Source: Thalassobius sp. I31.1
GTDB lineage: Bacteria; Pseudomonadota; Alphaproteobacteria; Rhodobacterales; Rhodobacteraceae
Reading direction: 5' to 3'
Assembly (NCBI RefSeq): GCF_003031585.1
Contig: NZ_PWAA01000007.1
Span: 1-64,000 of the forward strand
Length of the DNA stretch: 64,000 bases
The notes beneath the pieces were generated by a model. It did no database searches and was not told the DNA's origin. It saw only the letters and a program-made list of their open reading frames with translations. This document shows, in pieces, positions 16,362 to 24,438 of this stretch (position 1 is the first letter of the stretch; every line of letters begins with the position of its first letter). Position numbers and translations under genes: made by a program.

Positions 16362-17117
16362 ATGCAGACCGAATATGGCGGCAAGACGGTTTATGGGGCA
16401 AATCTGGGTATTCTGATGCTGGAAACACAGTTTCCGCGTATTCCTGGCGATATTGGCAATGCCACGACCTGGCCCTTCCCGGTGCAATATCGTGTGGTGC
16501 GCGGCGCGAATCCTGAAAATGTGGTGCGGGGCGATGCGCGGCTTCTGGTGGATAAATTCATTGAAGCGGCGAAAGATCTGGTCGCCAGCGGCTGTGACGG
16601 GATCACGACGAACTGCGGGTTTCTGGCGATTGTCCAGGATCAGCTGACCGAAGCCGTGCCCGTGCCGGTTGCCACATCTTCCCTGATGCAACAGCCCATG
16701 GTGCAGGCCACCCTGCCGCCGGGCAAACGTGCGGGCATTCTGACGATCTCAAAAGAAACCCTGACAGACCGCCATCTTGAGGCCGCTGGCGTGCCGCTTG
16801 ATACGCCGGTCTGGGGCACCGAGGGTGGCAATGTCTTTACCCGCGATATCCTTGGTGATGCGCCGCAGATTGATTTCGCCGCCTGTCGCGAAGACATGAT
16901 CAAAGCAGCCACAGATTTTGTGAAAGCCCACCCTGATCTGGGCGCGATCGTTCTGGAATGCACCAATATGACGCCATACGCGGCGGATGTGCGGCGGATG
17001 ACGGGCCTGCCTGTCTATTCCATCTACACGCTGCTGAAATGGTTCCACGAAAGCCTTGTGCCGGATCGGTTTGCACAGGGGCTGGATGATCCGAAACCTG
17101 GTCTGGCCTGGAGATAA
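16362..17117 (+). CDS. aspartate/glutamate racemase superfamily protein
   Basis: 251 residues from the ATG at 16362, chosen because GGGAGG stands 5 bases before it; an upstream in-frame ATG at 16320 overlaps a palindrome. The two catalytic cysteines of the superfamily are in TTNCGFLA and LECTNMTPYA, one per lobe. The superfamily contains amino acid racemases, hydantoin racemases and maleate isomerases, so the substrate cannot be fixed. It is followed 4 bases later by proC and preceded by a candidate GntR operator, so it probably belongs to an amino or imino acid catabolic unit. Cytoplasmic. Confidence 0.72.
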   Translation: MQTEYGGKTVYGANLGILMLETQFPRIPGDIGNATTWPFPVQYRVVRGANPENVVRGDARLLVDKFIEAAKDLVASGCDGITTNCGFLAIVQDQLTEAVPVPVATSSLMQQPMVQATLPPGKRAGILTISKETLTDRHLEAAGVPLDTPVWGTEGGNVFTRDILGDAPQIDFAACREDMIKAATDFVKAHPDLGAIVLECTNMTPYAADVRRMTGLPVYSIYTLLKWFHESLVPDRFAQGLDDPKPGLAWR

Positions 17118-17121
17118 GTAC

Positions 17122-17940
17122 ATGAGTTTGCAAAAGGTGAATGAAGGCGGGCTGGTTCTGCTGGGCTGTGGCCGTATGGGATCTGCCCTGTTGAAAGGCT
17201 GGCTTGAAGCCGGTGTTGATCCGAAAGCCGTGACCGTGCTGGATCCACATCCGGGGGACTGGCTGAAGATGCTGGAAGACAAAGGGCTGCGCCTGAATGC
17301 GCCAGTTGAACGCGCGGCGGTTTGCGTTCTGGCGGTGAAGCCGCAGCTGATTGAAGCGGCGGGTGATCTGAAAGCGCTTGGCGGTGGCGATACGCTGTTT
17401 GTATCGGTTGGGGCGGGCAGCACGCTGGCGGTACTGGAAGCTATCCTTGGTGCGGGTACGCCTGTCGTGCGTTCCATGCCAAACACGCCCGCAGCCATTG
17501 GTCAGGGGATCACGGCGCTGGTGGGGAATGCCCATTGCGAGGCCTCTGATCTGGATCTTGCGGATCAGATGTTGCGGGCCGTCGGGCAGACAGTGCGAGT
17601 GGAATCCGAGGCACAGATGGACGCTGTTACAGGCGTTTCCGGTTCCGGCCCTGCCTATGTGTTTCATCTGATCGAAAGCCTTGCGGCGGCGGGTGAAGTT
17701 CAGGGGTTGAAACCGGACGTGGCGATGAAACTGGCCGTGGCGACTGTGGCAGGTGCAGGGGCATTGGCGCAAAGTTCCACGGAAAGCGCTGCGGAATTGC
17801 GCCGGAATGTGACCTCACCCAACGGTACGACGGAAGCCGGACTTCAGGTTCTGATGGATGATGAAAACGGCCTGCCAGTTCTGATGCGTCAGACCGTGCG
17901 CGCAGCAACGGAACGCAGCAAAGAGTTTGCGAAAAGCTGA
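17122..17940 (+). CDS. proC: pyrroline-5-carboxylate reductase
   Basis: 272 residues from the ATG at 17122, 4 bases after the racemase-like gene. The N-terminus is the NAD(P) fold (LVLLGCGRMGSALLKGW); then SMPNTPAAIGQG, and the ProC signature VTGVSGSGPAYVF with LRRNVTSPNGTTEAGL near the end. It reduces 1-pyrroline-5-carboxylate to L-proline in the cytoplasm. Its place with a racemase-like gene and beside a GntR gene, rather than with housekeeping genes, suggests a catabolic variant that may act on a related imino acid. The stop codon abuts the stop of the convergent GntR gene with no base between. Confidence 0.9.
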   Translation: MSLQKVNEGGLVLLGCGRMGSALLKGWLEAGVDPKAVTVLDPHPGDWLKMLEDKGLRLNAPVERAAVCVLAVKPQLIEAAGDLKALGGGDTLFVSVGAGSTLAVLEAILGAGTPVVRSMPNTPAAIGQGITALVGNAHCEASDLDLADQMLRAVGQTVRVESEAQMDAVTGVSGSGPAYVFHLIESLAAAGEVQGLKPDVAMKLAVATVAGAGALAQSSTESAAELRRNVTSPNGTTEAGLQVLMDDENGLPVLMRQTVRAATERSKEFAKS

Positions 17941-18639
17941 TTACATCGCTGGAACGTACAGCTGGGAATAGGCGAGGCGTACAAGCTCAATCGTCTGTTC
18001 CCGGCGGCGTTCAATATGGGCGCGCAGGGCGGTAACAGCGGCTTCTGTATCGCGTGCGCGGACTGCATCTGCGACCACCCGATGGGCTGACAGATAGGTG
18101 TTTTCTCCCGCGGCCCCTGGCCCGTTTTCCCGCAGCTGGCGCAGGTTCACCAGGCGCACATAACGAATGCGTTCATTGACGTTTTTCAGCATCCGGCAAA
18201 GTTCGCCATTGCCAGACAATCCCGCCATGCGCATGTGAAATTCTTCGTCCATATTCAGAAGCTCTGACAGATCTTCGCAGGTGCCATAGGTTTTTTCGGT
18301 TTCACCCAGATAGGCGCAGAAATCCGCGATATTTTCGTCACTGGCGGTGCTGATGCCGATGCGCAGGGCTTCTGTCTCAAGCGCACAGCGCAACTGATAC
18401 AGTTCAAGAATCTGTTCGGGGCTGAGGGCGCGGCAGAAGAAACCCTGACCTTTCGCAAGGGTCAGAAAGCCTTCGGCCACCAGGCGGTTCAGGGCTTCGC
18501 GCAGGGGGGTGCGGCTGACGTTCAGTTTTGAGGTCAGATGGGTTTCATTCAGGCGTTCGCCCGGCTTGAAATCAAAATTGATCGCCATATCCCGCAGGGT
18601 TTCATAGACGCGATCAACGCTGCTGCCCTTATCTGCCAT
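17941..18639 (-). CDS. GntR/FCD-family transcriptional regulator
   Basis: 232 residues from the ATG at 18637-18639, chosen because AGGGGAC lies just upstream; an open frame reaches 18879 but would add an unlikely 80-residue leader. The winged helix (GERLNETHLTSKLNVSRTPLREALNRLVAEGFL) is followed by a helical FCD domain with conserved acidic and His residues (NMDEEFHMRMA). It is divergent from the ThDP enzyme gene and convergent with proC. The twin AATTGTATACAG motifs before the racemase and ThDP genes are its probable sites. Effector unknown. Confidence 0.87.
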   Translation of the reverse strand: MADKGSSVDRVYETLRDMAINFDFKPGERLNETHLTSKLNVSRTPLREALNRLVAEGFLTLAKGQGFFCRALSPEQILELYQLRCALETEALRIGISTASDENIADFCAYLGETEKTYGTCEDLSELLNMDEEFHMRMAGLSGNGELCRMLKNVNERIRYVRLVNLRQLRENGPGAAGENTYLSAHRVVADAVRARDTEAAVTALRAHIERRREQTIELVRLAYSQLYVPAM

Positions 18640-18730
18640 ATCTTTTTGTCCCCTGTTTTTATGGTTTTTTACACGTCCGGGCCGGGCGTGAAAAGGAAAA
18701 TAAAAATATGTCTTCACAATTGACCACAGA

Positions 18731-18742
18731 ATTGTATACAGT
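18731..18742. promoter_or_regulatory. candidate GntR operator AATTGTATACAG (second copy)
   Basis: Identical to the 12-mer at 16283-16294 and located in the divergent promoter between the GntR gene (start 18639) and the ThDP enzyme gene (start about 18812). Position and repetition argue for shared control of both transcripts and autoregulation. Confidence 0.55.
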
Positions 18743-18811
18743 TCCGCACACGAAATGGATTTACCCCGGTACGCCGGGAAGAACAGTTGAAAAACGTTGG
18801 GGGATGATACC

Positions 18812-20503
18812 TTGAAGAACACGATGAATGGCGCAGAAGCGATGGTGCGTTCACTTGAAGCACATGGGGTGAAACACATCTTCGGTCTTTGCGGCGATAC
18901 GACCCTGCCGTTTTATGACGCGATGCATAACCTGGATCACAACATCACCCATATTCTGACCCGCGACGAACGCTCTGCGACCTATATGGCGGATGCTTAT
19001 TCCCGTGTAACCGGGCGTGTTGGCGTGTGCGAAGGTCCATCCGGTGGCGGCGCGACCTATATTCTGCCTGGCCTGATTGAAGCGAACGAAAGCTCTTACG
19101 CGGTTCTGGCGATCACCACCGATATTTCTGTGGGGTCCTACGGAAAATACCCGCTAACCGAGGTGAACCAGGAAGTTCTGATGTCACCGCTGACCAAGTT
19201 CAACACCGTGATCAAGCGCGCAGACCACATCCCACGTATGGTGCGTCAGGCGTTCCGCGCCATGACCACAGGCCGTTCCGGTTCTGCACATCTGGGTCTG
19301 CCGTATGACATCCAATATGATGATGTGCCGACGGATGACATCTGGGGCGATGAAAAGCACCAATCCTATCCGGCGTATCGTGCGGCGCCTGAACCAGGTG
19401 CGGCTGCTGCGGCGGTTGAAGCGCTTTTGACTGCGAAGAAACCACTGATTGTTTGTGGTGGCGGCGTTGTGATTGCAGGCGCAATGGATGAGCTGGCCAA
19501 ATTGGCAGAGCGTCTTGATATTGCGGTTGCGACCTCGATTTCTGGCAAAGGGTCTTTGGCGGATGCGCATCCGCAGTCTCTGGGTGTTGTTGGTTCAAAC
19601 GGTGGCACAGATGAGACCTGGGAAATGATGGAAGCTGCTGATCTTGTTATCTTTATGGGTGCGCGTGCAGGTTCTACCACGACATCCCGCTGGGAAGCAC
19701 CAAAGCCCGGTCAGCGGATCGTACATTTCGACAATGACCCAATGGTGATTGGCGCGAATTACCCGACTGAAGTTGGCGTGGTTGCAGATTTGCAGCTGTC
19801 CCTGGCAGCGGTGAACGAATATCTGGACGCACGCGACGGCGATGCACCGCAGTTTGGCGCAGCCGCCCAGATCGCGGACATCAAAGAACGCAAATTCGCG
19901 AAATTCAACGCGCTTGCAGCCAGCGAAACCGATATGATTATCCCGGAACAGATCATCACGGCGCTGAATGCGAACCTGCCGGATGACGGGATTGTGGTGT
20001 CTGACCCCGGCACAAGCTGCCCCTACTACAACGCCTATTCCGAACAGAAATTCCCGGGTCGTCAGTATATCACCAACCGTGCCCATGGTGCGCTGGGGTA
20101 TTCCCTGTCTGCCGCTGCTGGTGCCTGGTTTGGTGCGCAGGACAAAAAGGTTGTCGCCATGATGGGCGACGGATCTTTCGCCTTTGCCTGTGGTGAACTT
20201 GAAACCATCGTGCGCCACAATGTGCCTGTGACCTACATCGTGTTCTCAAACGCAAGCTTTGGCTGGATCAAAGCCAGCCAGCGTGATGATTGCGACAAGC
20301 GGTATTACAATGTGGACTTCAACCGCACCAATCAGGCGGCTGTGGCCGAGGCCTTTGGTGTGAAATCCTGGCGCGTTGAGAAAGCGGAAGATCTGGACGG
20401 GGTGATGAAAGAAGCCTTCGCCCACGACGGACCAACCCTGATCGACGTGATCTGTCAGCCGCTGGAAGATGCCGCCGCCCCCGTGCGTCGCTGGATGGGC
20501 TGA
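18812..20503 (+). CDS. thiamine diphosphate-dependent enzyme (acetolactate synthase-like)
   Basis: About 563 residues. The start is taken as TTG at 18812, with GGGGGA 7 bases upstream; ATG at 18824 or TTG at 18797 are alternatives. The N-terminal Pyr domain has the catalytic glutamate in TRDERSATYMADAYSR; the middle domain is acetolactate-synthase-like; the C-terminal PP domain has the ThDP motif beginning GDGSFAF and ending in SNASFG. Expected chemistry is decarboxylation or ligation of a 2-oxoacid. No regulatory subunit gene lies nearby, so it is probably not the biosynthetic IlvB. The neighbours suggest catabolism of an amino-acid-derived oxoacid. Substrate unknown. Confidence 0.8.
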   Translation: MKNTMNGAEAMVRSLEAHGVKHIFGLCGDTTLPFYDAMHNLDHNITHILTRDERSATYMADAYSRVTGRVGVCEGPSGGGATYILPGLIEANESSYAVLAITTDISVGSYGKYPLTEVNQEVLMSPLTKFNTVIKRADHIPRMVRQAFRAMTTGRSGSAHLGLPYDIQYDDVPTDDIWGDEKHQSYPAYRAAPEPGAAAAAVEALLTAKKPLIVCGGGVVIAGAMDELAKLAERLDIAVATSISGKGSLADAHPQSLGVVGSNGGTDETWEMMEAADLVIFMGARAGSTTTSRWEAPKPGQRIVHFDNDPMVIGANYPTEVGVVADLQLSLAAVNEYLDARDGDAPQFGAAAQIADIKERKFAKFNALAASETDMIIPEQIITALNANLPDDGIVVSDPGTSCPYYNAYSEQKFPGRQYITNRAHGALGYSLSAAAGAWFGAQDKKVVAMMGDGSFAFACGELETIVRHNVPVTYIVFSNASFGWIKASQRDDCDKRYYNVDFNRTNQAAVAEAFGVKSWRVEKAEDLDGVMKEAFAHDGPTLIDVICQPLEDAAAPVRRWMG

Positions 20504-21397
20504 TCACATTTTATAGGCGGATAGCTCTGCTGAAAGGATCTTACGAAAATCCCGCCCGATCGCCGAAAGCGGTCGGGCTTTTGATGTGATGATCGCCATT
20601 TCAATCGTCACGGCCGGACGGAAGGGACGCGTGATAAAGCCGCCTTCGCGGTCAAATTTCACGACAAACGGATCAAGGATGGTAACGCCCATACCTTCTT
20701 TGACAAAACTCAGATTGTTCTTAAACAGATGCGAATGCACCCGCGGGCGCCAGCGTTTGCCCGCATTGTGAAAGGCTTCGCGCGTGCGCCGATGGGTCAT
20801 ATGTTCCGGGCCCATCACGATGAAGGGTTCATCTTCCAGGATCTCTGGCGTCAGCACGTCATATTTCGCAAGCGGGCTGCCTTCAGGCAGGGCACAAAGG
20901 GTTTCGAACTGAAACATTTCGGTTTCAAAGGAATCGTAAAGCAGCGGCAATTCGCAAATTCCGACCTCAAACAGGCCTGCCAGCACCCATTCCTGGACTT
21001 TGGTGGAATAGTTGGACTGGAAGGCAATCGACATATCGGGTTTGTTGGCGGAAAATTCGGCGATCAGTTTCGGCATCATCCCGAAGGACAGGGAATGCGG
21101 CGAGGCCACTTGCAACTGCCCGGCTTGTTTGTTTTGCAGATCTGTCACCGCCTGCGCCACGTGATCCAACCCGCGCACCACCGTATCAATCTCCTGGTAC
21201 AGAACGCCCGCTTCTGGTGTGGGAATCAGCCTTCCTTTGCTGCGTTCAAACAGTTTCAGGCGGGTGTGACGTTCCAGCTGCGCCAGAAGATTTGAGATCC
21301 CAGGTTGCGAAATGCCCAATTGATCCGCCGCACCGGTGACGGTGCCGGTTTCTACAATGGCATGAAAGGCCTGAAGTTGACGAAAACGCAGTGACAT
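20504..21397 (-). CDS. LysR-family regulator
   Basis: 297 residues from the ATG at 21395-21397 (MSLRFRQLQAFHAIVETG), the usual LysR beginning; the open frame reaches 21436. The HTH is GAADQLGISQPGISNLLAQLE; the rest is a substrate-binding domain (VASPHSLSFGMMPKLIAEF). It is divergent from the D-amino acid dehydrogenase gene at 21543 and likely controls that transcript with the TRAP genes behind it. Its stop codon abuts that of the ThDP gene, forming TGATCA, and its coding sequence carries that gene's terminator. Confidence 0.87.
   Translation of the reverse strand: MSLRFRQLQAFHAIVETGTVTGAADQLGISQPGISNLLAQLERHTRLKLFERSKGRLIPTPEAGVLYQEIDTVVRGLDHVAQAVTDLQNKQAGQLQVASPHSLSFGMMPKLIAEFSANKPDMSIAFQSNYSTKVQEWVLAGLFEVGICELPLLYDSFETEMFQFETLCALPEGSPLAKYDVLTPEILEDEPFIVMGPEHMTHRRTREAFHNAGKRWRPRVHSHLFKNNLSFVKEGMGVTILDPFVVKFDREGGFITRPFRPAVTIEMAIITSKARPLSAIGRDFRKILSAELSAYKM
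20554..20583 (+). terminator. terminator of the ThDP enzyme gene, inside the convergent lysR
   Basis: GCCCGATCGC (20554-20563) pairs with GCGGTCGGGC (20569-20578) around CGAAA with one G-T pair, and is followed by TTTT. It lies about 50 bases past the ThDP gene stop and within the 3' coding part of the lysR gene. Confidence 0.7.
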
Positions 21398-21542
21398 GGG
21401 AACAATATATAACATTAAGTGATGACATTGCCACAAATTAATATTTGAAATGATACTGTGGGATTGGCAACCTCAGGGTTCAGAAGTGAAATTTGTCAGC
21501 TTTCACACGCGAAACGCAGGCTGACCCGGGGGGATAGATAGA

Positions 21543-22790
21543 ATGACGGAGCAACAATCAGTTGTTGTGATTGGCGCGGGCATTGTCGGCGTTTCTGCTG
21601 CGATCTGGCTGCGACGGGCCGGGGCGGATGTGACTGTGATTGACCGGGCAAAGCCAGGCGACCGCAGCGCAACCTCCTTTGGCAATGCCGGTGTGTTGGC
21701 GGCCTGCTCCGTGGCACCCGTAACCTATCCGGGCATGATCCCCAAAGCGCCGAAGCTGTTGTTTGACCGCGAATTTCCCTTGTTCCTGCGCTGGTCTTAC
21801 CTGCCGAAACTGACGCCCTGGCTTTTGAAATATCTGTCACATGCCAATGACAAAGACACCCGCCGCATTGCCCAGGGCCTGACACCGATCACCCATGACA
21901 CGGTGGATCAGCATGTGGCGCTGACCAAAGGCACGGAGGCTGAAAGCTGGGTCAATAAGTCGGACTACAGCTTTGTTTACAAAGACTGTGCGGCCTTTGA
22001 GGCGGACAGCTACACTTGGGAGCTGCGCAAAATCGCGGGGTTTGAACCCGAGATTATCGAAGGCGATGCGGTGCATGAAATGGAACCGATGCTGGCGAAG
22101 AACCTGAACTGTCTCGCGCTGATGCGCGATCACGGGCACATGCGTGATCCTGGCGGTTATGTGGCTGCACTTGCGAAGGTGGCCGAACAGGAAGGCGCGA
22201 AGTTTGTGCAGGGGGATGTAAAAGACGTTACCCTGACAGATGGCAAAGTCAGCGCTGTGCAGACGGATCAGGGGGATATTGCCTGCGATAAAGTTGTTCT
22301 GGCCACTGGCACCTGGTCCAAAGCCCTGACAGACAAGCTGGGTCTGAAAGTGCCGCTGGAAAGCGAACGTGGCTACCACATCATGTTCAAAGACCCCAAT
22401 CAGATGCCAAATATCCCGCTGATGATGACCATGGGAAAATTTGTAGCCACACCAATGGATGGTGGGTTACGCTGTGCGGGTACCGTCGAATTTGGCGGAT
22501 TAAATGATGAGATTTCGCAAAGCCCGCTGGATTTCCTGCGCCGCAAGGTGAAGGAATATTTCCCGGACTTTGAATATAGTGAAGAAGTTCCCTGGATGGG
22601 TCACCGCCCAGCCACCAGCGACAGCCTGCCCCTGATTGGCGAAGTCGGAAATACCGGCGTCTTTGCGGGCTTTGGCCACCATCATATCGGTCTGACCGCA
22701 GGGCCGAAAACCGGCAGAATAATCGCCGGTATGATCAGCGGGAAACGCGAGAATATCGATTTGTCGGTCTATGACCCGCAAAGATTCTGA
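21543..22790 (+). CDS. FAD-dependent D-amino acid dehydrogenase (DadA family)
   Basis: 415 residues. N-terminal FAD motif VVVIGAGIVGVSAAIWL, then SFGNAGVLA; C-terminal part with PWMGHRPATSDSLPLIGEV and GFGHHHIGLTAGP. Start supported by GGGGGATAG before the ATG. It oxidises a D-amino acid to an imino or oxo acid and feeds electrons to the respiratory chain. It shares the family but is clearly distinct in sequence from the copy at 1398-2642. It heads a transcript with a TRAP transporter and probably the enolase-superfamily gene at 25821, suggesting uptake, epimerisation and oxidation of one substrate (inference). Confidence 0.83.
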   Translation: MTEQQSVVVIGAGIVGVSAAIWLRRAGADVTVIDRAKPGDRSATSFGNAGVLAACSVAPVTYPGMIPKAPKLLFDREFPLFLRWSYLPKLTPWLLKYLSHANDKDTRRIAQGLTPITHDTVDQHVALTKGTEAESWVNKSDYSFVYKDCAAFEADSYTWELRKIAGFEPEIIEGDAVHEMEPMLAKNLNCLALMRDHGHMRDPGGYVAALAKVAEQEGAKFVQGDVKDVTLTDGKVSAVQTDQGDIACDKVVLATGTWSKALTDKLGLKVPLESERGYHIMFKDPNQMPNIPLMMTMGKFVATPMDGGLRCAGTVEFGGLNDEISQSPLDFLRRKVKEYFPDFEYSEEVPWMGHRPATSDSLPLIGEVGNTGVFAGFGHHHIGLTAGPKTGRIIAGMISGKRENIDLSVYDPQRF

Positions 22791-22860
22791 AACGATATAA
22801 CGACCACGAAATGACCGGGAAACACCGGCAAACAGAAGAAAACCAAAGGGAGAACTACAA

Positions 22861-23838
22861 ATGTCCAAAGTAACCAAAACCATCGCTGCTGGTCTTGCAG
22901 CAACAGCGCTGACCGCCATCGGCGCAACGGCTGAAACCTGGGATATGCCAATGGCCTATTCCGCAACCAACTTCCATTCCGCAACCGGCGCTGAATTTGC
23001 GGCCTGTGTGACTGCGGGCACCGGTGGTGCGCTGGAAATCCAGACACACCCGGGCGGATCGCTGTATGCGGGCGCTGAAATCAAACGTGCGATCCAGACC
23101 GGTCAGGTCAACATCGGTGAACGCCTGCTGTCTGGTCACCAGAATGAAAACGCCCTGTTTGGCTTTGATTCCGTGCCATTCCTTGCGACATCCTTTGAGG
23201 CGTCTGAGAAACTGTTTGAAGCCGCAAAAGAGCCTTTGACAGCACTCCTCGAAGAGCAAAACCTGCATATGCTGTATTCCGTGCCATGGCCGGCGCAGGG
23301 TCTGTATTTTGACCGCGAAGTGAATTCACTTGCGGACATGGAAGGCCTGAAATTCCGCGCTTATAACGCCGCATCTGCGCGTATGGCGGAACTGGCTGGC
23401 ATGTTGCCGGTACAGATCGAAGCTGCTGAAATCTCACAGGCTTTTGCAACTGGTGTTGCACAGGGCATGGTGTCCTCCGGGTCCACTGGTTATGACCGCA
23501 AAGTGTGGGAAAGCCTGTCACACTTCTATTCCGTAGATGCCTGGCTGCCGCGCAACTATGTGCTGGTGAACCTGGACGCATGGAACGGCCTGGATGAAGC
23601 CACACAAAACGTGATCAATGGTTGTTCCATCGTTGCGGAATACGCAGGCGACTGGCGTTCCATTCAGTACACTGAATTCACTGTGGGTCAGCTGGCTGCA
23701 AACGGTATGACAACTGGTCCGGTGAACGACGACCTGGCTGGTGAATTGCGCGAAATCGGCGCGACCATGACCGCTGAATGGCTGGAAACAGCAGGCGATC
23801 AGGGTGCAGCCCTGGTTGACGCGTTCAAAGCTGAATAA
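22861..23838 (+). CDS. TRAP transporter substrate-binding protein (DctP type)
   Basis: 325 residues with a Sec signal peptide (about residues 1-24, hydrophobic core then ATA before ETWDMP). The mature part is a DctP-type periplasmic binding protein: GGSLYAGAEIKRAIQTGQV early, and GLKFRAYNAASARMAELAGMLPV, the region holding the conserved Arg that binds a carboxylate. It captures an organic acid or amino acid in the periplasm and hands it to the membrane subunits that follow. An intercistronic hairpin separates it from dctQ, which usually raises binding-protein expression. Ligand unknown; an imino acid or betaine fits the neighbours. Confidence 0.88.
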   Translation: MSKVTKTIAAGLAATALTAIGATAETWDMPMAYSATNFHSATGAEFAACVTAGTGGALEIQTHPGGSLYAGAEIKRAIQTGQVNIGERLLSGHQNENALFGFDSVPFLATSFEASEKLFEAAKEPLTALLEEQNLHMLYSVPWPAQGLYFDREVNSLADMEGLKFRAYNAASARMAELAGMLPVQIEAAEISQAFATGVAQGMVSSGSTGYDRKVWESLSHFYSVDAWLPRNYVLVNLDAWNGLDEATQNVINGCSIVAEYAGDWRSIQYTEFTVGQLAANGMTTGPVNDDLAGELREIGATMTAEWLETAGDQGAALVDAFKAE

Positions 23839-23861
23839 TCCGCTTCTGGAACAGAAACAAA

Positions 23862-23883
23862 CCCGGCGGCTCTGGTCGCCGGG
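23862..23883. other. intercistronic hairpin between dctP and dctQ
   Basis: CCCGGCG (23862-23868) and CGCCGGG (23877-23883) form a 7-bp GC-rich stem with an 8-base loop. No T-run follows, so it is more likely an mRNA-stabilising or partial attenuation element. The other TRAP operon has an equivalent at 28906-28930. Confidence 0.5.
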
Positions 23884-23907
23884 CATTCTATCGAAGGGGG
23901 GATTAGA

Positions 23908-24435
23908 ATGACTTTGTTAAGATTTCTGCGCGTGCTTCTCGATGCGCTTTATCGTTATGCCGGCTATGTGGCTGCGGTGTTCCTGATCCTGATCCTGTGC
24001 TTTGTCTCTATGCAGATGATGGCGCGCTGGATCGGCGAAATTATGACGGGTGCGCCCGAATTTACAGGGTACTGCATGGCGGCAGCGTCATTCTTAGCCC
24101 TTCCTTATGCGTTGAACAGCGGCAGCCACATTCGTGTGAATCTGCTGTTGGGCGCACTTGGGAAATTCCGCAAATTTGGCGAGATCTGGTGTTGGGCCGT
24201 TGCCAGCTTTTTCACCTATATCTTCGCGAAATACGCGGTCAAGCTGACTTATGAAAGTTACAAGTTCAATGACATCAGCCAGGGTCAGGACGCATGGCCG
24301 ATCTGGATACCGCAGGTGTCTATGGTGATCGGGACTGTGCTTTTGGCGGTCTGTGCTTTTGATAATCTGATCAGCACGCTGTTTACCGGCAAAGATAACA
24401 TCCGGCACGACGTGACCGATCTGCAGGGAGAGTAA
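23908..24435 (+). CDS. TRAP transporter small membrane subunit (DctQ type)
   Basis: 175 residues with four hydrophobic segments, about 17-40, 52-70, 88-110 and 130-155, as in DctQ proteins. Residues such as MARWIGEIMTGAPEFTGYCMAAASFLALPYALNSGSHIRV match the family pattern. GGGGGATTAG precedes the ATG. It is placed between the binding protein and the large permease, 3 bases before the latter. Confidence 0.87.
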   Translation: MTLLRFLRVLLDALYRYAGYVAAVFLILILCFVSMQMMARWIGEIMTGAPEFTGYCMAAASFLALPYALNSGSHIRVNLLLGALGKFRKFGEIWCWAVASFFTYIFAKYAVKLTYESYKFNDISQGQDAWPIWIPQVSMVIGTVLLAVCAFDNLISTLFTGKDNIRHDVTDLQGE

Positions 24436-24438
24436 ATC

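Noticed and set aside
16900-17772. 290-codon minus-strand frame opposite proC
   Set aside because: Antisense shadow of proC, which has the family signature.
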